This document shows positions 24,396 through 30,971 of a DNA stretch of 44,682 nt, piece by piece. The translations under genes and the position numbers were made by a program. Within the stretch, counting starts at the first letter, position 1. Every line of letters starts with the position of its first letter. The notes beneath the pieces were generated by a model. The model saw nothing but the letters and a program-made list of their open reading frames with translations. It had not been told where the DNA came from and made no database searches. Source of the stretch: a virus; the IMG/VR virus record IMGVR_UViG_3300010316_000015, positions 1 through 44,682 of that record, one strand, 5' to 3'.

Positions 24396-24403
24396 TATTT
24401 ATC
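24396..24403 (-). promoter_or_regulatory. late promoter immediately before start codon
   Basis: Minus-strand GATAAATA ends 5 nt before the ATG of the kinase-like gene. Transcription from it would begin at about the A of the ATG, giving a leaderless mRNA. Confidence 0.45.
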
Positions 24404-24418
24404 AATAATGTGGAATGA

Positions 24419-24631
24419 TCACGCCAACTTCACCGTGACCGTTACCTTGGCATCCAGTTTTTGCCACTGGCCACCATAACCACTACCGCTTTCACCAAGA
24501 GTGCCATCGGAGTTGATCTTGTTCCAATACCACCAATTTGAAATACCATGATCACCAAAGAATGATCCGCCATTAATATAAACTGGGCCATCGGTTGGAT
24601 GATTATAAACATTGCCAATTGATAAACGCAT
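24419..24631 (-). CDS. hypothetical small protein (70 aa)
   Basis: ATG at 24629-24631 with GGGAG upstream. The product starts MRLSIGNVYNHPTDGPVYIN and has an aromatic, Gly-rich core ('SNWWYWNKINSDG'), followed by a beta strand tail. Its promoter, ribosome binding site and first codons are duplicated upstream (24688-24754). Confidence 0.65.
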   Translation of the reverse strand: MRLSIGNVYNHPTDGPVYINGGSFFGDHGISNWWYWNKINSDGTLGESGSGYGGQWQKLDAKVTVTVKLA

Positions 24632-24754
24632 AGTATTCTCTCCCATTGTTGATATTTATCATATACGGATGTTATGATTTGTCAATAGATAAACGCATAG
24701 TATTCTCTCCCATTGTTGATATTTATCATATACGGATGTTATGATTTGTCAATA
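24621..24754 (-). repeat. perfect 67-bp tandem duplication of promoter, RBS and start
   Basis: Positions 24621-24687 and 24688-24754 are identical. Each copy has a minus-strand TTGACA, 16-nt spacer, TATGAT, GGGAG and ATG-CGT-TTA-TC. Promoter 1: 24658-24685; promoter 2: 24725-24752. The distal copy encodes a nonapeptide-size frame, MRLSIDKS then stop (24672-24698). Confidence 0.9.
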
Positions 24755-24773
24755 GATGTCATATTATTAATAC

Positions 24774-25310
24774 ATGGCACATAAGTTACACGATAATGGA
24801 ATCATTGAGGTTGATATAACGCCCGAAATGATTACCCAAGCTAATGTACATTCAGAAGAAGTGGCCAGCATCAAGAGCAATGACAGGCATTCTTTAAGAA
24901 AAGGCGAGGGAACACTGATAGGTTCAATAGGCGAACTTGCAATAAAACAAGTGTATCCATACTGGAACCATAGTAATACGTTTGATTATGATTTTGAATA
25001 TGATGGCATCAAAATTGATATCAAAACGAAAGATAGAACTGTTCCACCGCGTTTGAATTATGAAGCTTCCATATCAAACTACAACATTACACAAAAATGT
25101 GATGTTTATATGTTTGTATCAGTATTGCGTAATAAATCAAAAAACAATTTATTTGAGAAAGCATATATAATGGGTTTGTATATGAAGGAAGATTATATGA
25201 GGGATGCCACCTTTTTAAAAAAGGGTAGCATTGATCCTTCAAATAATTGGAAAGTCGGGTGCGACTGTTATAATCTTGAATATTCTAGATTAGAAACAAT
25301 CGCGCCGTAA
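24774..25310 (+). CDS. PD-(D/E)XK nuclease-like protein (178 aa)
   Basis: 'GSIGELAIKQVYPYW' supplies a helical Glu, 'YDGIKIDIKTKDRTVPP' the D...(K)xK motif, and 'KCDVYMFVSVLRN' the following strand, in the spacing of small PD-(D/E)XK endonuclease-like phage proteins. Here the acid/Lys motif reads D-I-K-T-K. No ribosome binding site is evident. It could act in host DNA breakdown or as a homing relative; unproven. Confidence 0.6.
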   Translation: MAHKLHDNGIIEVDITPEMITQANVHSEEVASIKSNDRHSLRKGEGTLIGSIGELAIKQVYPYWNHSNTFDYDFEYDGIKIDIKTKDRTVPPRLNYEASISNYNITQKCDVYMFVSVLRNKSKNNLFEKAYIMGLYMKEDYMRDATFLKKGSIDPSNNWKVGCDCYNLEYSRLETIAP

Positions 25311-25386
25311 TGGTGTCCTCGGAGAGACTCGAACTCCCACCTGATTGATTCGAATTCAACCGCTCTATCCATTAAGCTACGAAGAC
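25311..25386 (-). tRNA. tRNA-Arg(TCG)
   Basis: Acceptor GTCTTCG/CGAGGAC, anticodon loop ATTCGAA (TCG), T-loop TTCGAGT, encoded CCA. Last tRNA of the seven-tRNA array. Confidence 0.9.
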
Positions 25387-25392
25387 TTTATT

Positions 25393-25466
25393 TGGTCCTA
25401 ACGCCGGGACTCGAACCCGATCTTCTTGATCCACAATCAAGCGTGCAGCCACAACACTTCGCTAGA
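25393..25466 (-). tRNA. tRNA-His(GTG), no encoded G-1, A73
   Basis: Acceptor TCTAGCG/CGTTAGG, D-stem GTGT/GCAC, anticodon loop TTGTGGA (GTG), T-loop TTCGAGT, discriminator A, encoded CCA. The base before position 1 is T. Most bacteria encode G-1 paired with C73; absence of both is known from a group of alphaproteobacteria and from eukaryotes. See the Thg1-like gene at 30074. Confidence 0.85.
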
Positions 25467-25618
25467 ATGGTACTCCGTTTTGGCTGAGACGGTGGGATTT
25501 TCACCCGACTTCGTTACGGTCAATCATACCAACAACATGATCATGTCTTGGGAACCGGACCTCGTGTGCTTTGTACAATCGACACGATTAAGATTCTTTT
25601 ACACTTCCGCCTCAAACT
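25467..25618 (-). other. structured spacer in tRNA array
   Basis: 152 nt with no ORF between tRNA-His and tRNA-Arg(ACG). It contains CCGT/ACGG, GGTG/CACC and TCGTGT/ACACGA hairpins and the palindrome ACATGATCATGT. Its right end repeats 11 bases of the tRNA-Arg 3' end (25468-25478). Confidence 0.45.
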
Positions 25619-25694
25619 TGGTACTCCGTGAGAGAATCGAACTCCCGACAACCCGGTTTCGTAAACCGGTGCTCTTCCGCTGAGCTAACGGAGC
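25619..25694 (-). tRNA. tRNA-Arg(ACG)
   Basis: Acceptor GCTCCGT/ACGGAGT, anticodon stem CCGGT/ACCGG with loop TTACGAA (ACG), T-loop TTCGATT, encoded CCA. Confidence 0.95.
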
Positions 25695-25701
25695 AAACCG
25701 T

Positions 25702-25929
25702 TTAGATATCAGACCCGGCGCGATGTGCACCACTTCTAATACGATGTTCTTGTTCCTTTAGACGTTGTTCAGTCATAGCACCACCAACAGATAGAACTTT
25801 CCATCCTTCATTCCATGTATCACCTTCTTTCAGTCCAACGATCTTACCGACCTTGGCGAACGTCGAAGGAATCCACGAAACTACAATACTATTTTCTTTT
25901 CTTAGTCTACATTGATTAAAAGTTTTCAT
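25702..25929 (-). CDS. small phage protein (75 aa) inside tRNA array
   Basis: Starts at 25927-25929 (MKTFNQCRLRKENSIVVSWI) with AGAGAT upstream; the longer frame would read through tRNA-Glu. The pattern 'CRLRK...SW.P..FA.VGK...LK.....W..GW.V' recurs in small proteins of many myoviruses and ends here in HRAGSDI. Function unknown. Confidence 0.7.
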   Translation of the reverse strand: MKTFNQCRLRKENSIVVSWIPSTFAKVGKIVGLKEGDTWNEGWKVLSVGGAMTEQRLKEQEHRIRSGAHRAGSDI

Positions 25930-25953
25930 TTTCTTATCTCTTCTTTTTATTTT

Positions 25954-26029
25954 TGGCAATCCAGACCAGAATCGAACTGGCATTTTCACCGTGAAAAGGT
26001 AACGTCCTAAGCCATTAGACGACTGGATC
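25954..26029 (-). tRNA. tRNA-Glu(TTC)
   Basis: Acceptor GATCCAG/CTGGATT, anticodon loop TTTTCAC (TTC), T-loop TTCGATT, encoded CCA. Confidence 0.95.
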
Positions 26030-26059
26030 ATGCTATGTAAATCTCGTTAGAGATTATTT

Positions 26060-26134
26060 TGGTAGTAGCAGTTGGATTCGAACCAACGACCGCTGACTTA
26101 TCAGGTCAGAACTCTTCCACTGAGTTATGCTACT
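26060..26134 (-). tRNA. tRNA-Ile(GAT)
   Basis: Acceptor AGTAGCA/TGCTACT, anticodon stem CTGAC/GTCAG with loop CTGATAA (GAT), T-loop TTCGAAT, encoded CCA. Confidence 0.95.
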
Positions 26135-26139
26135 ATTAT

Positions 26140-26216
26140 TGGCGATTCCGAAGGGACTCGAACCCTCAACCTTCGCGCAGACAACGCATTGCTCTAGCCA
26201 ATTGAGCTACGGAACC
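26140..26216 (-). tRNA. tRNA-Asp(GTC)
   Basis: Acceptor GGTTCCG/CGGAATC, anticodon loop TTGTCTG (GTC), T-loop TTCGAGT, encoded CCA. One mismatch closes the anticodon stem. Confidence 0.9.
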
Positions 26217-26224
26217 AATAATGT

Positions 26225-26349
26225 TTTAGACGGCCACGACACCTTTGATGTTCAGACCATTATTTCGGACTTAATCGGACAATCCGAACCTGATGTACAC
26301 CCAGAACTTCCGATAGCATGGTTTGTCGCTACCTCTTGGGCCGTCTAAA
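26225..26349 (-). ncRNA. candidate structured RNA closed by 11-bp stem
   Basis: TTTAGACGGCC (26225-26235) pairs perfectly with GGCCGTCTAAA (26339-26349), enclosing about 100 nt with an internal TCGGA-CAA-TCCGA hairpin. It lies exactly between tRNA-Asp and tRNA-Phe and has no ORF. It should be cut out of the tRNA precursor as a discrete RNA. Confidence 0.55.
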
Positions 26350-26351
26350 TT

Positions 26352-26426
26352 TGGTGGACGCAGAGAGAATCGAACTCCCGACCTGCTGTGCTTCAAACAA
26401 CCACTCTACCACTGAGTTACACGTCC
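26352..26426 (-). tRNA. tRNA-Phe(GAA)
   Basis: Acceptor GGACGTG/TGCGTCC, anticodon loop TTGAAGC (GAA), T-loop TTCGATT, encoded CCA. First tRNA of the array. Confidence 0.92.
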
Positions 26427-26457
26427 AAATTCTGTTTTATTTCCTTCTTCCAAATAC

Positions 26458-26491
26458 AAAAAACCCTCCACGATTTTCACCGGGAGGGTTT
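26458..26491 (-). terminator. intrinsic terminator
   Basis: Minus strand AAACCCTCC / GGAGGGTTT stem followed by a T-run: a classical Rho-independent terminator after the 21-aa gene and before the tRNA array. Confidence 0.85.
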
Positions 26492-26515
26492 GTTTGACAT
26501 ATGACACATACGTAT

Positions 26516-26581
26516 CTAGTCGCGCAAGCCTCCGGGCTTTTCGATAATATCAAATTCGCGATGTTCAAAACGCATAGTCAT
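26516..26581 (-). CDS. very small protein (21 aa)
   Basis: AAAGGAATT precedes ATG at 26579-26581; the product is MTMRFEHREFDIIEKPGGLR plus D. It has its own promoter (26626-26654) and terminator, so this is a complete monocistronic unit. Could be a real micro-protein or an attenuation leader. Confidence 0.45.
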   Translation of the reverse strand: MTMRFEHREFDIIEKPGGLRD

Positions 26582-26625
26582 AATTCTAATTCCTTTGAGG
26601 GCGAATCATTCACCCAACATTATTA

Positions 26626-26654
26626 CTTATAGGATAAAACCAACTTGTTGTCAA
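26626..26654 (-). promoter_or_regulatory. early promoter of 21-aa gene
   Basis: Minus strand TTGACA (26649-26654), 17 nt, TATAAG (26626-26631). Confidence 0.7.
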
Positions 26655-27082
26655 CCGGCTTCTGAAATTTTTGCAGTAATCATTTCATTCGCGGTTTTCG
26701 GGTTGGCTTTTCCCTGACAGGCTCTCATAACTTGGCCAACAAGGAAACCGATATTTTCTTTTTTAATCTTGTCAGAATGTTCTGTCAAGACCTTAACGAT
26801 AGCATCATCAAGACTTAGTGCCGACGCCACCTTTGGCATGAATTCCTGAACAACACTGATTTCTTCAAGAAGTTCTGGTGACGAACGTAGCGCCTTGGTC
26901 TTCTCAAGGTTCTTCATGAAGCGTTTAGCAATAATAGCTACATCGGCATCAGTTGCTTCACGTTGCTCATTCTTGCCAGCCATATTGACATCAGACAACA
27001 TGGTTACCAGCACATCAGCACGGGCTTTGTTCTTTTCTTTACGAGCCTTTAGAGCTTCGTCTTTAAGATGTTGCAATGACAT
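26651..27082 (-). CDS. YqeY-like protein (143 aa)
   Basis: 'MSLQHLKDEALKARKEKNKA' with 'RADVLVTMLSDV' near residue 25, and a C-terminal 'IGFLVGQVMRACQGKANPKT', are the hallmarks of YqeY/GatB_Yqey proteins (about 150 aa). Family members share the tRNA-binding tail of GatB but are free-standing; exact role unknown. In a phage with many tRNAs it may handle tRNA. Ribosome binding site GGAAG; promoter at 27115-27143. Confidence 0.88.
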   Translation of the reverse strand: MSLQHLKDEALKARKEKNKARADVLVTMLSDVNMAGKNEQREATDADVAIIAKRFMKNLEKTKALRSSPELLEEISVVQEFMPKVASALSLDDAIVKVLTEHSDKIKKENIGFLVGQVMRACQGKANPKTANEMITAKISEAG

Positions 27083-27114
27083 TATATGATCTTCCTGAAA
27101 ACTAATTCAACAAG

Positions 27115-27143
27115 ATCATAAATCAATTATATGAAGCGGTCAA
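27115..27143 (-). promoter_or_regulatory. early promoter
   Basis: Minus strand TTGACC (27138-27143), 17 nt, TATGAT (27115-27120), facing the YqeY-like gene. Confidence 0.7.
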
Positions 27144-27154
27144 CTGGTTTTATT

Positions 27155-27826
27155 CTAGATTTTTCTATTAATAGGGGTTTTACGAGCCGCAGCAGATTCA
27201 TCAACTTTAGCACCAGCGCTAGTAACTTCAATATCATTCGGGTTTTCACGCCCCGCGTTTAACCATTGGCGAAGTTTTCTAACCGGACCAGCTGTATCTA
27301 GTTTACCACCAAGAATAGCTTGGCACGCACCAAGCAACATAAGTACTCCTAATGTTTTTGCAAACACGGTCAAGGTGGCGGTGCCCAACCCTTGCGTAAG
27401 GGTGCCACGCGCGCCGCCAAGGCCGGTGAAGAATGTGAGAACAGTTTTAAGCTCTTGCGCCTTCTTACCTTCTTTATAACCAGCCATGTGACGGAATAAG
27501 AAGGTAGCAAGGTTAAAAGCAATATCAAACAGTTTTAATACCATCTCTGGGAACTTTAATACACCAACCAAGAATGATCTTGCTTTATCCATGAAGGATT
27601 CTTCAGTTAACAATCCTTCATTTAAGAGGCCCAAATGTTTTTTGCACCAATCCATAGCTCTACGAACTATACCTTTATTTCTTGGCGCTGCACGAACAAC
27701 ATCGGGAACAGCGCTCTCAAAATCTCTGCACCAATTTTCAGCCCATTTGGCGATGTCAACTTCCGGCTCATCAGCACCTTCACGAAGGATTGAGTTTAAT
27801 ATCTGAGGGGTAATATAAGATGACAT
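27155..27826 (-). CDS. putative capsid-targeted protein with hydrophobic segments (223 aa)
   Basis: N-terminus MSSYITPQILNSILRE followed by G-A-D fits (L/I)xE (L-R-E). Residues about 90-115 and 150-170 are hydrophobic or Gly-rich ('TLTVFAKTLGVLMLLGACQA'). The mix of leader and membrane-type segments is unusual for an internal head protein. GGAG and a late promoter (27854-27861) precede it. Function unknown; membrane action after injection is speculation. Confidence 0.6.
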   Translation of the reverse strand: MSSYITPQILNSILREGADEPEVDIAKWAENWCRDFESAVPDVVRAAPRNKGIVRRAMDWCKKHLGLLNEGLLTEESFMDKARSFLVGVLKFPEMVLKLFDIAFNLATFLFRHMAGYKEGKKAQELKTVLTFFTGLGGARGTLTQGLGTATLTVFAKTLGVLMLLGACQAILGGKLDTAGPVRKLRQWLNAGRENPNDIEVTSAGAKVDESAAARKTPINRKI

Positions 27827-27853
27827 GGTTCGCTCCGAATTTATATTCGTTCT

Positions 27854-27861
27854 TATTTATA
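27854..27861 (-). promoter_or_regulatory. late promoter, exact TATAAATA
   Basis: Minus-strand TATAAATA, identical to the T4 late consensus, 27 nt before the ATG at 27826. Confidence 0.75.
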
Positions 27862-27888
27862 CAAAACGAACCAAACCGAAGCGAAATA

Positions 27889-28236
27889 TCATTTTTCGAG
27901 GATGCGCATCATCTCTGCATCCATCTCTTTTGCTATTTCTGTTGCTAATACTTCTAAAATCTGTGTTTCAAATCTTGTTGCAGATCGTCTTTCAGCAAAT
28001 TTGAGAATAGGCGAAAGAATTAATTTATTAAGAGTCTTATGAAACCATGACTTATATTCGGGATAACTGACACATCCCTCATCAACCATATGTGATGTAT
28101 TGTCAGACCATTTACCAAAACGATCACGTAGACGATACCAAAACGATTTGGGTTCTAAATCAATAATGTAATCAGCCGCCATGGCTCGTGTAACTGGTCT
28201 TGTCGGAGTTTTATGAACATAGGGTGGTTTTGTCAT
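27889..28236 (-). CDS. hypothetical protein (115 aa)
   Basis: Start at 28234-28236 (MTKPPYVHKTPTRPVTRAMA) with AAGGAT upstream. A basic, Trp-rich middle ('FWYRLRDRFGKWSDN') precedes a long C-terminal amphipathic helix ('FETQILEVLATEIAKEMDAE'). No known family. Confidence 0.65.
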   Translation of the reverse strand: MTKPPYVHKTPTRPVTRAMAADYIIDLEPKSFWYRLRDRFGKWSDNTSHMVDEGCVSYPEYKSWFHKTLNKLILSPILKFAERRSATRFETQILEVLATEIAKEMDAEMMRILEK

Positions 28237-28282
28237 ACAATGAATCCTTTTAATACACAATATGACAAAGCCATACGATTAA

Positions 28283-28768
28283 TTATTCAAAACCGAAATT
28301 CTTACTTCTGTTTGCATTGAGTTTGGCGACGATTTCAGCATCTCGATCCATTTTCTCCTGAAGATACGGTGGGAGTTTTGCCACCCGAGGAAGCGACCGA
28401 AGCCAATCCTCTGGTGTTTCATGACCACCAAGTGCTTGAGAAACAGATACTACGGTTTTAGGAGAAGCATCTTCATCTTCTTCATCTTCTTCATCATCAC
28501 CAACGGTATCTTCATTCCAATAGAACAGAAAAAGACCATCGACTTGCGCCGGAAATTTAAATTCTGGATGATTAGACAGACTATTGATAAAGCGATATTC
28601 ATCAGCAGTCACTTCATGATCATCTGACCAGTGTTTACCTTGATAAGCTTGTTCAATCGCAACAAGCTTATCGAACTCGTCATCCGAAATAACTCGGCAA
28701 TATGCATCGTGCATACCACCATCATCCTGCCAATTACATTCTTGTTCCTGTATAATCACATTTTTCAT
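28283..28768 (-). CDS. hypothetical protein (161 aa), paralogue of 17267 gene
   Basis: The product starts MKNVIIQEQECNWQDDGGMH. The middle 'VTADEYRFINSLSNHPEF' and 'AQVDGLFLFYW' match the plan of the 73-aa protein at 17267. It adds an acidic Asp/Glu run (residues about 90-100) and a basic C-terminal tail. Early-type gene of unknown role. Confidence 0.7.
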   Translation of the reverse strand: MKNVIIQEQECNWQDDGGMHDAYCRVISDDEFDKLVAIEQAYQGKHWSDDHEVTADEYRFINSLSNHPEFKFPAQVDGLFLFYWNEDTVGDDEEDEEDEDASPKTVVSVSQALGGHETPEDWLRSLPRVAKLPPYLQEKMDRDAEIVAKLNANRSKNFGFE

Positions 28769-28953
28769 AACACAATCTCCGTGTTGAATACATATATTGC
28801 CCGAACCATTTTATCCTGACGCTTACCCTCTCGGGCAACACTTTCAAGTTCATATATGGCGTCTTTGGTACGAATGAATTGCCGCCATTGAGGAATGTGC
28901 CGTATATCGCCCCGAAATACTATCGAAATATTTGGTCTGATCGGTTCCGCCAT
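28765..28953 (-). CDS. hypothetical small protein (62 aa)
   Basis: The product starts MAEPIRPNISIVFRGDIRHI; it overlaps the next gene by 4 bases (ATGA), supporting translation. Weak ribosome binding site. Basic and charged, no domain seen. Confidence 0.55.
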   Translation of the reverse strand: MAEPIRPNISIVFRGDIRHIPQWRQFIRTKDAIYELESVAREGKRQDKMVRAIYVFNTEIVL

Positions 28954-28962
28954 TCTTATAAT

Positions 28963-29175
28963 TCAGTATCGACGCCAAACAGTCAAATGGAACACCGCCG
29001 CGATAGCAGTTATAACACCCATAAAGAGTGCAACCCAAAGCGCTATGGTCGTCTTGTCTGCGATAGATGAAATCCATTCACCCATAGCTAACGAAAGCCA
29101 TGTGCCTACAAAAGCAGCCAAGGCCACGATCAGAACAGCCGCGACGGCTCCGATGATCATTGTAATTCGACTCAT
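28963..29175 (-). CDS. small membrane protein, two TM helices (70 aa)
   Basis: Start at 29173-29175 (MSRITMIIGAVAAVLIVALA) with GAGG upstream. Two hydrophobic helices (residues about 5-30 and 45-65) separated by a short polar loop, ending WRRY. The size and layout fit a holin-like or exclusion-type membrane protein; no direct evidence for either. Confidence 0.65.
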   Translation of the reverse strand: MSRITMIIGAVAAVLIVALAAFVGTWLSLAMGEWISSIADKTTIALWVALFMGVITAIAAVFHLTVWRRY

Positions 29176-29183
29176 ATTAAACC

Positions 29184-29702
29184 TCATTGAGAATGCGGGG
29201 TTCCGCCATATGCCAACCGGTTATAGATGTTTTCCAGATCGCAACGATTTTGGTCTTTTGTTTCGATGCATGGAAATGATTTCATAGAAAATCCACGCTT
29301 CTCAACAACACTGAGTTCAGAATACCGATAACCAAACACCGGAAACGCATCAGCGACATAAGCAAGAAGTGCTGTGATTCGTTGCTGGCCATCGATAAGC
29401 CACTGATCACATTCGTCATCCATATCGTTGCTTGCGTTATAAACAAACGAACCAATAGGCAACTCCAACCAAATACTTTCAAGCAACGCGATTTGTTGTG
29501 CCTGTGTCCATACTGGTGGCCGTTGAAACGGTGGCAAGATGAACCGACCCAAGCGACGACAACCATCACGCAAAATTGGTGCGAATTCACCTTCTGTCGA
29601 AAGAACGAACATCACCATCGTGCTATGAGGCGAACCAACATAAAACGGTTCCGGCATTACCCGTACTTGATCTTCTGCCGAAAGTTGTGGAACAGGTTTC
29701 AT
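29184..29702 (-). CDS. DUF262 (ParB/GmrSD N-terminal-like) protein (172 aa)
   Basis: 'ILPPFQRPPVWTQAQQIALL' with 'PIGSFVYN' and 'WLIDGQQRITALLAYVADAF' are the core motifs of DUF262, whose DGQQR loop is shared with GmrS and other ParB-like nucleotide hydrolases. The usual C-terminal nuclease half (DUF1524) is absent, so this is a short stand-alone domain. ATGA overlap with the gene upstream. In bacteria the domain serves anti-phage systems; in a phage it might act on modified DNA or interfere with such defences. That is inference. Confidence 0.75.
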   Translation of the reverse strand: MKPVPQLSAEDQVRVMPEPFYVGSPHSTMVMFVLSTEGEFAPILRDGCRRLGRFILPPFQRPPVWTQAQQIALLESIWLELPIGSFVYNASNDMDDECDQWLIDGQQRITALLAYVADAFPVFGYRYSELSVVEKRGFSMKSFPCIETKDQNRCDLENIYNRLAYGGTPHSQ

Positions 29703-30022
29703 TGTGCCAACGGTGTGGTTGGAATTTGATCAATGGTGCCGTTCTTCTTGGCGGTCAGGACACGCGTAAGAAGGGCATCACCAATATTCTCAAGAGATTG
29801 TTCGCGGCGGCTGGTGTCATATTCCACAGAAACAACCTTGCCCAAACGGGTCATCGCGCGATAGTTGGGAAGATCACCATCATTATAGAAACGGTAATAC
29901 GCATTTTGGAAAGTCCGAAACTCTTCAACCACGGTAACAGGGGTCGCACCAGTAATCGGAACGAAGCTATTAGCAACAGCAACGTCTTCTGCACGACGAC
30001 CAGTCCAAAACGTATCAGTCAT
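29699..30022 (-). CDS. hypothetical protein (107 aa)
   Basis: The product starts MTDTFWTGRRAEDVAVANSF, AAGGGTG upstream, promoter at 30049-30077. It overlaps the DUF262 gene by four bases, forming a two-gene early operon. No recognised family. Confidence 0.65.
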   Translation of the reverse strand: MTDTFWTGRRAEDVAVANSFVPITGATPVTVVEEFRTFQNAYYRFYNDGDLPNYRAMTRLGKVVSVEYDTSRREQSLENIGDALLTRVLTAKKNGTIDQIPTTPLAQ

Positions 30023-30048
30023 AACATCACCCTTTTCAATTCTTGTAC

Positions 30049-30077
30049 AGACTATCAGGTTACAAAGTACTTGTCAA
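30049..30077 (-). promoter_or_regulatory. early promoter
   Basis: Minus strand TTGACA (30072-30077), 17 nt, TAGTCT (30049-30054). Confidence 0.6.
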
Positions 30078-30868
30078 CTTTTATTGATTATAGGAACCGC
30101 ATTATCAAAAATCACTTCAACCGGATTGACCAGTTGTATAAACATATCAGTCGAGTATACCTTAAGCACGCTACGCAAAAACGGACCAGTTGGGCGCTTG
30201 TGTTCTGGAATATGGGCCAACTCAGCTGGCGTTAATGATTTATATTCTTTTTCACTACGCACGAACGATCCATACATGCTGCGACTTGGGAATGAATATG
30301 GATCAACACCCGCCATTCGGATTTTCTCAATAAGATCAACCGTTTGTATGCCCTGTAGTTCACCATGATCGAACATAGACTGGGCGATTGATTGAATAGC
30401 ATTACGAGTGCAATCCATATAACGCCAACGAAGCATGTTCACCGCTTCCATACGGTCAGGCAGGTTCATCACACGGGCGTCAAAGCAGGGCAGGCGATCT
30501 TCATACCCATCCCACCCACGAATACACGCGTTGAGTTTCGCCGTGGCCATGGATGCAAAAACGCTAACCATTTTATGAACTTTGCCACCAAACATCAATT
30601 GAGATGTATCGGTTGTCGGTGTGATCATCAAACTGATTTCATCTGATTGAACATAACCGATAACGGAATTGGTTTTTTGCACCATGTACTTGGTGGTTTC
30701 ATTCATGGCTTCGGTCATCCGTTGATCGAACGGCTTCGTCATGCCACTGGTGAAGGTGGAGAAGGAGCGACCATCAAGCCGAACATACACCGGACGAGAA
30801 CCATCAACTCTACGACACGTTTCAAACGCTTCGTAATTCTTCATACGATTGCCAAGGTCCGGTGACAT
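30074..30868 (-). CDS. Thg1-like tRNA 3'-5' nucleotidyltransferase (264 aa)
   Basis: 'RPVYVRLDGRSFSTFTSGMT' (first metal-binding Asp and the RLDGR motif), 'KPFDQRMTEAM', 'IGYVQSDEISLMITP' (the SDE motif) and 'GGKVHKMVSVFASMATAKLN' are the conserved blocks of the Thg1/Thg1-like family, which adds nucleotides in the 3'-5' direction, classically G-1 on tRNA-His or in tRNA 5'-end repair. Length matches the family (about 240-280 aa). GAGGG precedes the ATG; promoter at 30897-30925. The phage tRNA-His at 25393 lacks G-1, a plausible substrate. Confidence 0.88.
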   Translation of the reverse strand: MSPDLGNRMKNYEAFETCRRVDGSRPVYVRLDGRSFSTFTSGMTKPFDQRMTEAMNETTKYMVQKTNSVIGYVQSDEISLMITPTTDTSQLMFGGKVHKMVSVFASMATAKLNACIRGWDGYEDRLPCFDARVMNLPDRMEAVNMLRWRYMDCTRNAIQSIAQSMFDHGELQGIQTVDLIEKIRMAGVDPYSFPSRSMYGSFVRSEKEYKSLTPAELAHIPEHKRPTGPFLRSVLKVYSTDMFIQLVNPVEVIFDNAVPIINKS

Positions 30869-30896
30869 ATCATTCCCTCATTCAAAACCAAACCAA

Positions 30897-30925
30897 TGTA
30901 TACTGTATTCGAAAACAGTTGTCAA
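30897..30925 (-). promoter_or_regulatory. early promoter of Thg1-like gene
   Basis: Minus strand TTGACA (30920-30925), 17 nt, TATACA (30897-30902). Confidence 0.75.
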
Positions 30926-30940
30926 TACAGCATAAATGGA

Positions 30941-30971
30941 GAAAGCCCCCGGCTATTAACCGAGGGCTTTC
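30941..30971. terminator. terminator hairpin, identical to 13382-13412
   Basis: Same GAAAGCCC...GGGCTTTC hairpin and loop as at 13382; identity covers 34 nt. It separates the small gene and structured leader upstream from the Thg1-like gene promoter. Confidence 0.65.
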
